Shown here in pieces: positions 42,764 through 52,455 of a stretch of 64,000 bases of DNA (position 1 is the first letter of the stretch; each line of letters opens with the position of its first letter). The translations under genes and the position numbers were made by a program. Source of the DNA: Pseudomonas fluorescens (GTDB lineage: Bacteria; Pseudomonadota; Gammaproteobacteria; Pseudomonadales; Pseudomonadaceae); the NCBI RefSeq assembly GCF_902498195.1, contig NZ_CABVIY010000001.1, positions 1,116,001 through 1,180,000 of the forward strand, written 5' to 3'. The notes beneath the pieces were generated by a model, which saw only the letters and a list, made by a program, of their open reading frames with translations, searched no databases and was not told the origin of the DNA.

Positions 42764-43330
42764 GTGGACAAACTGCAAACTGCCGCAACCGTTCTGATCG
42801 TACCGGGCCTGCGCGAGCACGTTGCCGAACATTGGCAAACGCTGCTGGCGGCAAGACTGGGCAAAGTACGCAGTGTGCCACCGCTGGAAACCGACAAACT
42901 CGACTGCATGGCGCGCGTGCGGGCGATCCAGCACGAAATCGAGCAGATCGACGGGCCGGTGATTCTCGTGGCCCACAGCGCCGGCGTGCTGATGGTCGCC
43001 CATTGGGCGGCGCACTACAGCCGTCCGGTCAAGGGCGCCTTGCTGGCCGCGCCGCCGGACCTCGACGCGATCTGGCCGGCCAACTATCCCTCGTCCGAAA
43101 CCCTGAAACACCAGGGCTGGAATCCTCTTCCCCAAGGTCCGTTGCCGTTCCCCAGCATCGTGGCCGGCAGCACCAATGATCACCTTGCCAGTTTTTGCGC
43201 CGTGACCCGCATGGCGCAGAACTGGGGCGCCGAATTGCTCGATCTGGGCGATGTCGGCCATCTCAATCCGGCCGCAGGATTTGGCCCATGGCAGCAAGCC
43301 GAGGCACTCATCCTGCAGCTGGATCGCTAA
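42764..43330 (+). CDS. RBBP9/YdeN-type alpha/beta hydrolase
   Basis: The protein has 188 residues and starts with GTG 42764, with GAAGG seven bases upstream. The nucleophile elbow is HSAGVL (VAHSAGVLM) and the late histidine is in DVGHLNPAAGFG; DRLAS-like NDHLASF may hold the acid. It is cytoplasmic, lacks a lid domain, and fits small serine esterases. It is the first gene of the cluster opposite the AraC regulator; it may release acids from esters before CoA activation by the ligase at the cluster's end. Confidence 0.88.
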   Translation: MDKLQTAATVLIVPGLREHVAEHWQTLLAARLGKVRSVPPLETDKLDCMARVRAIQHEIEQIDGPVILVAHSAGVLMVAHWAAHYSRPVKGALLAAPPDLDAIWPANYPSSETLKHQGWNPLPQGPLPFPSIVAGSTNDHLASFCAVTRMAQNWGAELLDLGDVGHLNPAAGFGPWQQAEALILQLDR

Positions 43331-43453
43331 TACAGGAGCCGGACCGGCATCACGCCACCGGCAATTGCCCTCACTCCTGAACACGCAGGCACATCGATGC
43401 TTGCGAGAGGGCGGCTGCGCTTAAAACAAATAGAAAAAGGCGGAGACAACGCA

Positions 43454-45457
43454 ATGCACAACACCAAGAGTCACGGCTTCACCGCTCCACGCTACAGCTT
43501 GCTGGCGTCGGCTGTCCTGGCCGCCATCGTGCCGGCTGCCCATGGGGTCGAGATCGATACGGGGAATCCGGACTGGACGATGCGTGTGGACAACACCATC
43601 AAGTACAACTACGGCGTGCGCACCGAAAGTGCCGACAAACGCATGTTGGGAACGCCGAACAACAACGACGGCGATTACAACTTCCGCAAGGCCGGTACCA
43701 ACATCACCAACCGTATCGACCTGTTGACCGAGATGGACGTGGTTTACCAGAACGCCATGGGCTTTCGCATCAGCGCCGCCAGCTGGTACGACAAGGCCTA
43801 CGAAAACACCGGTTCCAACTCCAACCCGTTCGTCAACGGCAATGGCTCGACCTCGGGTCTGGTCGCCAACGACCCGCGCCTGGCGCCCGTCACCCGGGAC
43901 AACGTCGGCAACGGCAGCCCGCACCTGAGCAACTACGCGCAGCGTTACTACACCGGTCCCTCGGGGGAAATCCTCGATGCCTTCGTGTTCTACAGCACCG
44001 AAGTGGGCGAGGAATCGATGCTCAGCGTCAAGGCCGGCCAGCACAACGTGTTCTGGGGCGAGACCATCCTCAACCCGGTGCATTCGATGAGCTACGGCCA
44101 ATCCGGCCTGGACCTGGCCAAACTGGCGGCGTCGCCCGGCACTGAGGCCAAGGAGCTGTTCGTGCCGCGCAATCAGTTGTCGATGTCGTTCACGGTCAAC
44201 CCGGAGTTGACCCTGGGCGCCCAGTACTTTCTCGACTGGGACGCCGCTCGCCTCCCGGAAGCCGGCACCTACTATGGCGGCTCCGACCTGGTCGGTTTCG
44301 GCGCGCAGTCGTTCCTGCTGGGGAACACTAATGCTGTCGTGCCTGGCAGTCCTCTGGGGTGCGGCCTGGCGCCGTGTAACGCATTGACCAACGTCCGTCG
44401 CGGCCATGACCTGACGCCGGACAAGCACGGCGACTGGGGCGTCATGGCCAAGTGGTCGCCCGCCTGGCTGGACGGCACGCTTGGCGTTTACTACCGCGAA
44501 ACCTCGGAGATCCTGCCGCAAGCGTGGCTGGACGCGCGGGGCCTCAGCTCGGCCAACGCCAACGGCACCCGCCCGGCAGGCCAGGTGCCGGCGGTGGTCA
44601 ACACGCTCAACTCGCTGAGCACCGCCACCTACCAGATGGCCTATGCCGACAACATCAAGATCGTCGGCCTGAGCCTGTCCAAGGACGTGGGCGGCGTGAG
44701 CGTGGGTTCGGACCTGAACGTTCGCCACAACATGCCGCTGGCCAGTATTCCGGCGATCGTCAGCACCAACAGCCCGCTGGGACTGGGCCAGGGGCTGGGC
44801 CTGTTGCCGGCGCGGACGGCGGCGACCGGCGTGGTGTACGACACCCCGCACAAGGGCGACAGCATGGCCGCCACCGGTGACACGCTGCACTGGACGATCA
44901 ACGGCCTGGTGACCCTGCCGAAAACCCCGGTTTTCGATCAGGCGACCGTGCTCGCCGAGCTGTACTACAGCAACCTGCTCAAGCTCGACAGCAAGAATGA
45001 GGCGCTCTACAAGGGCAAGGATTCCTACCGCGGCATCGACGCGCCGACCCGGGACAACTGGGGCCTGGCGATCAACTTCACACCCACCTGGTACCAGGTG
45101 TTCCCCGGTGTCGACCTCAACGCACCGATGTCGGTCAACGTCGGCCTCGATGGCGTGTCCCCGGTCTCCGGTGGCGGTGCCAAGGACACCGGCAACTACG
45201 CCATCGGCCTGGGGGCCGTTGCGTACAACAAGTACTTCGTCGACCTGAAGTACGTGGACTCCTTCGGCAAGGCCGACAAATGCAACGTCAGCGGTGTCAG
45301 CACCGGCCCGACCGGCGGTGACGGCTCCACCCCGAACGCCTTCAGCGGCAACGAAAACTATGCCTGTTACGCCGGTGGCTACTCGTCCTTCTCCGGAGGC
45401 GGTGCCACGACTGAGGATCGCGGCGCGCTGTACCTGACGATGAAAACCACTTTTTGA
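43454..45457 (+). CDS. DUF1302 family outer-membrane protein
   Basis: The protein has 667 residues from ATG 43454 (GGAG eight bases upstream); the frame extends to 43397 without ribosome site. A signal peptide ends near AAHG (residue 31). The rest has the amphipathic strand pattern of a large beta-barrel and ends in a typical aromatic terminus (LYLTMKTTF). DUF1302 genes almost always pair with DUF1329 genes, as here, and often lie near RND transporters and CoA ligases for hydrophobic substrates. Its function has not been established; a role in passage of lipids or terpenoid-like compounds is inferred. Confidence 0.9.
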   Translation: MHNTKSHGFTAPRYSLLASAVLAAIVPAAHGVEIDTGNPDWTMRVDNTIKYNYGVRTESADKRMLGTPNNNDGDYNFRKAGTNITNRIDLLTEMDVVYQNAMGFRISAASWYDKAYENTGSNSNPFVNGNGSTSGLVANDPRLAPVTRDNVGNGSPHLSNYAQRYYTGPSGEILDAFVFYSTEVGEESMLSVKAGQHNVFWGETILNPVHSMSYGQSGLDLAKLAASPGTEAKELFVPRNQLSMSFTVNPELTLGAQYFLDWDAARLPEAGTYYGGSDLVGFGAQSFLLGNTNAVVPGSPLGCGLAPCNALTNVRRGHDLTPDKHGDWGVMAKWSPAWLDGTLGVYYRETSEILPQAWLDARGLSSANANGTRPAGQVPAVVNTLNSLSTATYQMAYADNIKIVGLSLSKDVGGVSVGSDLNVRHNMPLASIPAIVSTNSPLGLGQGLGLLPARTAATGVVYDTPHKGDSMAATGDTLHWTINGLVTLPKTPVFDQATVLAELYYSNLLKLDSKNEALYKGKDSYRGIDAPTRDNWGLAINFTPTWYQVFPGVDLNAPMSVNVGLDGVSPVSGGGAKDTGNYAIGLGAVAYNKYFVDLKYVDSFGKADKCNVSGVSTGPTGGDGSTPNAFSGNENYACYAGGYSSFSGGGATTEDRGALYLTMKTTF

Positions 45458-45498
45458 TTCACCACTGATTTGCTCGACGCAAGCAGGAGAATATCAAG

Positions 45499-46857
45499 AT
45501 GAAATTTGCACAAACCGTATTGGCTGCATCCGTGGCCCTTGTCCTGACCGCCCAGGCACAGGCCGCCGTTTCACCCCAGGACGCCGCAAAACTGGGCACC
45601 AGTCTCACCCTGGTGGGCGCCGAAAAGGCCGGCAACGCCGATGGTTCCATCCCGGCCTACAGCGGTGGCCTGACCACGCCACCGGCCAGCTTCAAGTCCG
45701 GTGACAGCATGCGTCCGGACCCCTTTGCCAGTGAAAAGCCGCTGGTGACGATCGACGGCAAGAACCTCGACCAGTACAAGGGCATGCTCACCGCCACCAC
45801 CGTGGAACTGGCCAAGCGTTTCCCGACTTTCCGTGTGGACCTGTACCCGACTCACCGTACCGTTTCGCTGCCCCAGGCCATTCTCGATAACGGTGTGAAA
45901 AACGCCAGCGGCGCCAAGTCCCTCGAAGAGGGCCTGGCCATCGATAACGTATTGCCGGGCGTGCCGTTCCCGATTCCACAATCGGGCAACGAAGCGATGT
46001 GGAACTTCCTGCTGCGTTATCAGGGCGTCAGCATCAGCTCCAAGTACGACTCGTGGAACGTGGACGCCGCGGGCGTGCCGAGTCTGGCGATCACCGGGCA
46101 AGCGTTCATTTCCTACCCGATCTACGAAAACCTCACGCAGCCGATCAGCAGCGCCGACGTGTACTACCAGATGAAGCTGGCCTACACCGGCCCTGCGCGC
46201 CGCGCCGGTGAAGCGGTAATGCTCAAGGATGCGGCCAACCCGCTGCAACAACCGCGTCGCGCCTGGCAATACCTGCCCGGCCAGCGTCGGGTGAAACTGG
46301 CACCGAACCTGGCCTACGACACGCCTAACCCCGGCACCGCCGGCGCGGGCACCTACGACGACGTGTTTGTGTTCAACGGTGCGCTGGATCGCTACGACTG
46401 GAAGCTTAAGGGCAAGCAGGAAATGATCGTGCCCTACAACACCTACAAGCTGACCTACGCCCAGGACCCCAAGTCGCTGACCACCGCCAACCACCTGTCT
46501 CCGGACTTCGTGCGCTGGGAAAAACACCGCGTCTGGGTCGTCGAAGGCACGCTCAAGGCCGGCGCCCGTCACATCTACGCCAAGCGTCGCTTCTACCTCG
46601 ACGAAGACAGCTGGACGGCTCTGGCCTCGGACCAGTATGACGCCCGTGGCCAGCTCTACCGTGGCTCCTTCGCCTTCCTGAGCCAGAGCTACGACAAGCA
46701 GGTGCCGGACTCCACGCCCTTCATGATCTACGACCTGGTCGGCGGTTCCTACAACATCAACGGTGTGGTCGGCCCTTACGGCGGCATCAAGTACATCGAT
46801 CCGCTCTCCAAGGCCCAGTGGTCCTCGGAATCCCTGGCCGGTGCCGGCATTCGCTAA
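45499..46857 (+). CDS. DUF1329 family periplasmic protein
   Basis: The protein has 452 residues. A signal peptide is clear (MKFAQTVLAASVALVLTAQAQA). The mature chain opens with VSPQDAAKLGTSLTLVGAEKAGNADGSIPAY split by the family motif IPAYSGG, and ends with a strand-rich part resembling LolA/LolB-type lipid carriers. It follows DUF1302 by 41 bases and has AGGAG before the start. It may ferry a hydrophobic ligand between inner and outer membrane; this is inference from fold-like features and neighbours. Confidence 0.9.
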   Translation: MKFAQTVLAASVALVLTAQAQAAVSPQDAAKLGTSLTLVGAEKAGNADGSIPAYSGGLTTPPASFKSGDSMRPDPFASEKPLVTIDGKNLDQYKGMLTATTVELAKRFPTFRVDLYPTHRTVSLPQAILDNGVKNASGAKSLEEGLAIDNVLPGVPFPIPQSGNEAMWNFLLRYQGVSISSKYDSWNVDAAGVPSLAITGQAFISYPIYENLTQPISSADVYYQMKLAYTGPARRAGEAVMLKDAANPLQQPRRAWQYLPGQRRVKLAPNLAYDTPNPGTAGAGTYDDVFVFNGALDRYDWKLKGKQEMIVPYNTYKLTYAQDPKSLTTANHLSPDFVRWEKHRVWVVEGTLKAGARHIYAKRRFYLDEDSWTALASDQYDARGQLYRGSFAFLSQSYDKQVPDSTPFMIYDLVGGSYNINGVVGPYGGIKYIDPLSKAQWSSESLAGAGIR

Positions 46858-46867
46858 ACCAGCCGCA

Positions 46868-46968
46868 CTGTAGGAGCGAGCCTGCTCGCGATGAACCCGA
46901 GAGCGACGCGGGCATCCAGAAAGCCCACGTCATCGTTCACGACCATCGCGAGCAGGCTCGCTCCCACA
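46868..46968. repeat. REP doublet (REPIN) inside the DUF1302-ligase cluster
   Basis: CTGTAGGAGCGAGCCTGCTC (from 46868) is inverted as GAGCAGGCTCGCTCCCACA (to 46968). It begins 11 bases after the DUF1329 stop and could tune the ratio of the genes before and after it. Confidence 0.9.
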
Positions 46969-47008
46969 AGGACGGTGGAACCGAGCGATTTTCCGAAGAG
47001 GACGCGGT

Positions 47009-48112
47009 ATGGGTTCGTATAAAAATAATTATCTACAGCTGGCCTGTGGCGTTGCGTTGAGCCTTTTGCAAGGCATCAGCCTGGCGGCCGATTACGTCGA
47101 TGTGCTGGACCTGCCCGCCACGGTCAGTGCCTTGTCCATCAGCAGCCCGTTGTCCGGCATGACCCGCGCCGGCGAGCGCGTGATTACCGTCGGCCAGCGC
47201 GGCCATATTCTGTTTTCCGATGATGCGGGTTTGCACTGGCGGCAGGCCTCCGTGCCGGTCAGTGCCGACCTCACCGCCGTGAATTTCCCGACCGCGACCC
47301 AAGGCTGGGCGGTGGGTAATGACGGCGTGGTGCTGCACAGCAGCGATGGCGGCGCGACCTGGCACAAGCAACTCGATGGTCGCCAGATCGGCAGCTTGCT
47401 GGTCAGGCATTATTCGGCCCTGGCCGGTGCCGAGCCAGCCAACGAGCAATGGCCGCTGCTGGTCGGCGAGGGCCAGCGGCTGGTCGATCAAGGCGCGGAT
47501 AAACCGCTGCTTGACGTCTGGTTCGCCAATGAAAAAACCGGCTATGTGGTCGGCGTGTTCAACCTGATCCTGCGCACCGACGACGGCGGCCAGACCTGGA
47601 CCCCGTTCCAGGACCGCACCGACAACCCGCAGGGTTTCCATCTCAACGCCATCGCCTCCACGGGCGACGGTCTGTACATCGCCGGCGAGCAGGGCCTGTT
47701 GCTCAAATGGGACGACAGCGCTGAACGCTTCGTTGCCGTGCCGACGCCTTATCAGGGCAGTTTCTTTGGCGTGCTCGGCAAGCCCGGCGAAGTGCTGGTG
47801 TATGGCCTGCGCGGCAACGTGCTGCGCAGCACCGACGGCGGCCGGAACTGGACCGCCCTCGACAGCGGCCTGCACGTGAGCATCACCGCCGGCCTGGTCG
47901 ATGCCCGTGGTAACTACCGCCTGTTCACCCAGGGCGGGCAGATGCTGGTCAGCCAGGGGACGGGCGCGCAACTGCATCTGGTAAGGCAACCGGCCCCGAC
48001 CCCGGTCGCCGGTGCCACGCAATCCGTGGACGGCAAGCTGGTGCTGGCGGGCAGCCGTGGCGCCCGGACACTGGACGCCGAGCCCGCCAAATCAGCCGCC
48101 ATCGAACCCTAA
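47009..48112 (+). CDS. YCF48-related beta-propeller protein
   Basis: The protein has 367 residues with a signal peptide ending near SLAA (residue 26). Repeated blocks such as GWAVGNDGVVLHSSDGGATWHKQ and TGYVVGVFNLILRTDDGGQTWTPF (the DGG-x-TW motif) are propeller blades of the YCF48/sortilin-like type. YCF48 itself helps assemble photosystem II in plants and cyanobacteria; here it is only a structural relative. It regularly stands next to DUF1329 and MMPL genes, so it may be a periplasmic part of the transporter. Confidence 0.85.
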   Translation: MGSYKNNYLQLACGVALSLLQGISLAADYVDVLDLPATVSALSISSPLSGMTRAGERVITVGQRGHILFSDDAGLHWRQASVPVSADLTAVNFPTATQGWAVGNDGVVLHSSDGGATWHKQLDGRQIGSLLVRHYSALAGAEPANEQWPLLVGEGQRLVDQGADKPLLDVWFANEKTGYVVGVFNLILRTDDGGQTWTPFQDRTDNPQGFHLNAIASTGDGLYIAGEQGLLLKWDDSAERFVAVPTPYQGSFFGVLGKPGEVLVYGLRGNVLRSTDGGRNWTALDSGLHVSITAGLVDARGNYRLFTQGGQMLVSQGTGAQLHLVRQPAPTPVAGATQSVDGKLVLAGSRGARTLDAEPAKSAAIEP

Positions 48113-48128
48113 GAGCGAGAACCCAGAC

Positions 48129-50648
48129 ATGGGCAATATCAAACAAGACGCCATGCCGGTGATCCGCGATCTGCGCGATTTCGATCAGCGCTCCGGCAAC
48201 CTCCTTGAACGGCTGGTGTTCAACTTCCGCCCGTTGTTCATGCTGCTGATGGCACTGACCACGGTGCTGTTGGGCTACATGGCCGCCACGCGTCTGGAGC
48301 TGCGTCCCAGCTTCGAAAAAATGATTCCGCAGAGCCAGCCGTACATCCAGAACTTCCTGGAAAACCGCGCCTCGCTGCGTGGTTTGGGCAACTCGGTGCG
48401 GGTGGTGGTCGAGAACACCCAGGGCGATATTTTCGATCCCGGTTACCTGGACGTCCTCAAGCAGGTCAACGACCAGCTGTTCCTCACCGAAGGCGTTGAC
48501 CGCGCCTGGATGAAGTCGCTGTGGAGCCCGGGCGTACGCTGGACCGAAGTCACCGAGGAGGGTTTCCAGGGCGGCCCGGTGATGCCCGACGCCTATTCGG
48601 GCAAGCCCGGGCAGATCGAGCAGCTGCGCCAGAACATTGCCCGCGCCGGCCTGGTGGGCAGCCTGGTGGCCAGCGATTTCAAGTCGAGCATGCTGATTGT
48701 GCCGCTGCTGGACAAAGCCGCCGCCGGTGGCCAGCCCATTAACTACCACGCCTTTTCGCAGATGCTCGAAGAGCAGTTGCGCGACAAGATCGAATTCGCC
48801 GGTGACGCTTCGGCGCGCAAGGCCGGGGAGGAGGGCAAGGGCCAGTACAAGGTGCGGGTCATCGGATTCGCCAAGCTGATGGGCGACCTGATCGACGGCC
48901 TGATCCAGGTGATGATGTTCTTCGGCCTGGCCGTGGTCACCTCGCTGGTCATCATCTACGCCTACACCCGTTGCGTGCGCAGCACGTTGCTGGTGGTCGG
49001 CTGTTCGCTGATCGCGGTGGTCTGGCAGCTCGGCATCGTCGCCTGGCTGGGCTATGCCATCGATCCGTATTCGGTGCTGGTGCCGTTCCTGATCTTCGCC
49101 ATTGGCGTGTCCCACGCGGCACAGAAGATGAACGGGATCATGCAGGACATCGCCCGTGGCACCCACAGGCTGATCGCCGCGCGCTATACCTTCCGCCGCC
49201 TGTTCATTGCCGGGGTCACCGCGCTGCTGGCCGACGCCGTGGGGTTCGCGGTGCTGATGCTGATCGACATCCCGGTGATCCAGGACCTGGCGATCACCGC
49301 GAGCATCGGTGTCGCGGTATTGATCTTCACCTCGCTGTTGCTGATGCCGGTGGCGTTGTCCTATATCGGCGTCGGTGCCAAGGCCGCCGAGCGGGCGCTG
49401 AAAATCGATACCCGTGCAGAAAAGAACAACGGTTTCGGCAGGCTCTGGGATCTGCTCGACCGCTTTACCGGCGCCAAATGGGCGACCGCGGCGGTGCTGG
49501 TGGCGACGCTGATGGGGGTGGGTGGCTTCATGGTCAGCCAGCAGCTGAAGATCGGCGATCTGGACAGCGGGGCGCCCGAGCTGCGCGCCGACTCGCGCTA
49601 CAACCGCGACAACGCCTACATCACCAGCCACTACGCGCTGTCCAGTGATCTGTTCGCGGTGATGATCAAGACCGCGCCGGAAGGCTGCCTGAACTACAAG
49701 ACGCTGATTCTCGCCGATCGCCTGGCCTGGGAGCTGCAACAGTCTCCGGGCGTGCAGGCCACGGCCTCGCTGGTCAACGCCGTGCGACAGATCACCGCCG
49801 GCACTTACGAAGGCAACCCCAAGCTCAATAGCATCCAGCGCAACCAGGACGTGCTGAACTACGCCGCGCAGCAGGCCTCGGTGAACTCACCGGAGCTGTT
49901 CAACACCGATTGCTCGATGATGCCGGTGATTACCTTCCTCAAGGATCACAAGGCTGAAACCCTCGACGCGGTGGTCGCGATTGCCGACAGGTTCGCCCGG
50001 GAAAACAGCACCCCTGATCGCCAGTTCCTGCTCGCCGCCGGCAGCGCCGGGATCGAGGCCGCGACCAATATCGTGGTGCGCGAAGCCAATCACACCATGC
50101 TGCTCTACGTGTACGCGGCGGTGACCCTGTTCTGCCTGATCACCTTCCGCAGCTGGCGCGCCACCCTGGTGGCGCTGTTGCCGCTGGTGCTGACGTCGAT
50201 TCTCTGCGAGGCACTGATGGTCGGTATGGGCATCGGGGTCAAAGTCGCGACCTTGCCGGTGATCGCCCTGGGCGTGGGGATCGGCGTCGACTACGCCTTG
50301 TACCTGCTCAGCGTGCAGCTGCATTACCAGCGCCAGGGGCTGCCGCTGTCCCAGGCCTATCGCAACGCCGTGTCCTTTACCGGGCGGGTGGTCGGGCTGG
50401 TGGGCATCACCCTGGCCGCCGGCGTGGTGTGCTGGGTCTGGTCGCCGATCAAGTTCCAGGCCGACATGGGCATCCTGCTGACCTTCATGTTCCTGTGGAA
50501 CATGCTCGGCGCGCTGATCCTGATTCCGGCCCTGTCGTACTTTCTGCTGCGCGAGCGGGTGCCTGCGCCCGGCGCCGTCACAACCCCCGAACCCATCGAA
50601 ACCACTGAACGTCCGGGCGTGCCGCATGCCCTGACCACTTCCGAGTAA
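48129..50648 (+). CDS. RND superfamily (MMPL-type) transporter
   Basis: The protein has 839 residues from ATG 48129; frame upstream overlaps the previous gene. Two sets of six helices surround two large periplasmic loops. LRPSFEKMIPQSQPY opens the first loop; the second helix set has VIALGVGIGVDYALYLLSVQ, with the conserved D-Y for proton coupling. This family (MMPL/HpnN-like) moves lipids such as hopanoids or fatty derivatives. No membrane fusion protein is present, so it is not a drug-efflux RND. It likely moves the cluster's hydrophobic compound with DUF1329 and DUF1302. Confidence 0.92.
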   Translation: MGNIKQDAMPVIRDLRDFDQRSGNLLERLVFNFRPLFMLLMALTTVLLGYMAATRLELRPSFEKMIPQSQPYIQNFLENRASLRGLGNSVRVVVENTQGDIFDPGYLDVLKQVNDQLFLTEGVDRAWMKSLWSPGVRWTEVTEEGFQGGPVMPDAYSGKPGQIEQLRQNIARAGLVGSLVASDFKSSMLIVPLLDKAAAGGQPINYHAFSQMLEEQLRDKIEFAGDASARKAGEEGKGQYKVRVIGFAKLMGDLIDGLIQVMMFFGLAVVTSLVIIYAYTRCVRSTLLVVGCSLIAVVWQLGIVAWLGYAIDPYSVLVPFLIFAIGVSHAAQKMNGIMQDIARGTHRLIAARYTFRRLFIAGVTALLADAVGFAVLMLIDIPVIQDLAITASIGVAVLIFTSLLLMPVALSYIGVGAKAAERALKIDTRAEKNNGFGRLWDLLDRFTGAKWATAAVLVATLMGVGGFMVSQQLKIGDLDSGAPELRADSRYNRDNAYITSHYALSSDLFAVMIKTAPEGCLNYKTLILADRLAWELQQSPGVQATASLVNAVRQITAGTYEGNPKLNSIQRNQDVLNYAAQQASVNSPELFNTDCSMMPVITFLKDHKAETLDAVVAIADRFARENSTPDRQFLLAAGSAGIEAATNIVVREANHTMLLYVYAAVTLFCLITFRSWRATLVALLPLVLTSILCEALMVGMGIGVKVATLPVIALGVGIGVDYALYLLSVQLHYQRQGLPLSQAYRNAVSFTGRVVGLVGITLAAGVVCWVWSPIKFQADMGILLTFMFLWNMLGALILIPALSYFLLRERVPAPGAVTTPEPIETTERPGVPHALTTSE

Positions 50649-50655
50649 GCCAACA

Positions 50656-52434
50656 ATGTCTGACTACAAAGCCCCCCTGCGCGACATGCGCTTCGTACTC
50701 AACGAGGTTTTTCAGGTCTCCCGGCTGTGGGCGAGCATGCCCGGCCTGGCCGAGGTGATCGATGAAGAAACCGCTGCCGCGATCCTCGAAGAGGCCGGCA
50801 AGATCACAGGCGAAGTGATCGCGCCGCTGAACCGCACCAGCGACGAACAGGGCTGCACCTGGAGCAAAGACACGGTCAAGGCGCCGGAGGGTTTTGCCCA
50901 GGCTTACCAGGCATTTGCCGAAGGTGGCTGGGTCGGTGTCGGCGGCGATCCGCGGTTCGGCGGCATGGGCATGCCCAAGGCCATCTCCGCGCAGGTCGAG
51001 GAAATGGTCAACGCCGCCAGCCTGTCGTTCGGCCTGTACCCGATGCTGACGGCCGGCGCCTGCCTGTCGATCAATGCCCACGCCAGCGAGGAACTGAAGG
51101 CCGCTTACCTGCCGAACATGTACGCTGGCACCTGGTCCGGCTCCATGTGCCTGACCGAGGCCCATGCCGGCACCGACCTGGGCCTGATTCGCACCCGCGC
51201 CGAGCCACAGGCCGACGGCAGCTATAAGGTTACTGGCAGCAAGATTTTCATCACTGGCGGCGAGCAGGACCTGACCGGGAACATCATTCACCTGGTGCTG
51301 GCGCGCCTGCCGGATGCACCGGCGGGGCCAAAAGGCATCTCGCTGTTTTTGGTGCCCAAGGTGCTGGTCAATGCCGACGGCTCGCTGGGTGAGCGCAATT
51401 CGCTGTCCTGCGGTTCGATCGAACACAAGATGGGCATCAAGGCTTCCGCCACCTGCGTGATGAACTTCGACGGCGCCACTGGCTGGATCGTCGACGCGCC
51501 GAACAAAGGCCTGGCGGCGATGTTCACCATGATGAACTACGAACGCCTGGGCGTCGGTATCCAGGGCCTGGCCCAGGGCGAACGCTCTTACCAGAACGCC
51601 CTTGCCTATGCCCAGGACCGCATCCAGAGCCGGGCGCCAAGCGGCGCGCAGCACAAGGACAAGGCCGCCGACCCGATCATCGTGCACCCGGACGTGCGGC
51701 GCATGCTGCTGACCATGAAAGCCTTGAACGAAGGCGGGCGGGCCTTCTCCAGCTACGTTGCGCTGCAACTGGACACCGCCAGGTACAGCGACGATGCCGC
51801 GACCCGCAATCGTGCCCAGGAACTGGTGGCGCTGTTGACCCCGGTGGCCAAGGCCTTCCTGACCGACATGGGCCTGGAAACCACCTTGCACGGGCAGATG
51901 GTCTTCGGCGGTCACGGCTACATTCGCGAGTGGGGCCAGGAGCAGCTTGTTCGGGATTGCCGCATCACCCAGATCTACGAAGGCACCAATGGCATCCAGT
52001 CCCTGGACCTGGCCGGGCGCAAGATCGTCGGCAGCGGCGGGGCGCTTTACCGTCTGTTCGCTTCTGAGGTTCGCAACTTCAGCGCCAATGCCGGCGCCGA
52101 ACTGGGCGAGTTCACCAAACCGCTGAACGCTGCCGTGGACCTGCTCGACGAGCTGACCGCCTGGCTGCTCGACCGCGCCCAGCACAACCCGAATGAAATC
52201 GGTGCGGCCTCGGTCGAGTACCTGCACGTGTTCGGCTACACCGCCTACGCCTACATGTGGGCACAGATGGCCAGGGCCGCCCTGTACGCGGATTCCCCGG
52301 ACGATTTCTACACCGGCAAACTGGCCACCGCGCGCTTCTACTTTGCCCGACTGCTGCCGCGTATCCACTCGTTGAGCGCGTCGGTCAAGGCAGGCAGCGA
52401 TTGCCTCTTTGCCTTGCAAGCCGATCAGTTCTGA
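50656..52434 (+). CDS. Acyl-CoA dehydrogenase with C-terminal extension (DmdC/FadE-like)
   Basis: The protein has 592 residues, the long class with an extra C-terminal domain (PF12806 type) seen in 3-methylmercaptopropionyl-CoA dehydrogenase. MCLTEAHAGTDLG is the FAD-binding signature and RITQIYEGTNGIQSLDL the region with the catalytic glutamate. It introduces the alpha,beta double bond in an acyl-CoA with transfer to electron-transfer flavoprotein. It follows the transporter by seven bases and precedes the ligase by 21, so it acts on the acid activated by that ligase. Confidence 0.93.
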   Translation: MSDYKAPLRDMRFVLNEVFQVSRLWASMPGLAEVIDEETAAAILEEAGKITGEVIAPLNRTSDEQGCTWSKDTVKAPEGFAQAYQAFAEGGWVGVGGDPRFGGMGMPKAISAQVEEMVNAASLSFGLYPMLTAGACLSINAHASEELKAAYLPNMYAGTWSGSMCLTEAHAGTDLGLIRTRAEPQADGSYKVTGSKIFITGGEQDLTGNIIHLVLARLPDAPAGPKGISLFLVPKVLVNADGSLGERNSLSCGSIEHKMGIKASATCVMNFDGATGWIVDAPNKGLAAMFTMMNYERLGVGIQGLAQGERSYQNALAYAQDRIQSRAPSGAQHKDKAADPIIVHPDVRRMLLTMKALNEGGRAFSSYVALQLDTARYSDDAATRNRAQELVALLTPVAKAFLTDMGLETTLHGQMVFGGHGYIREWGQEQLVRDCRITQIYEGTNGIQSLDLAGRKIVGSGGALYRLFASEVRNFSANAGAELGEFTKPLNAAVDLLDELTAWLLDRAQHNPNEIGAASVEYLHVFGYTAYAYMWAQMARAALYADSPDDFYTGKLATARFYFARLLPRIHSLSASVKAGSDCLFALQADQF

Positions 52435-52455
52435 TAGAACAAGGACCCGAACACC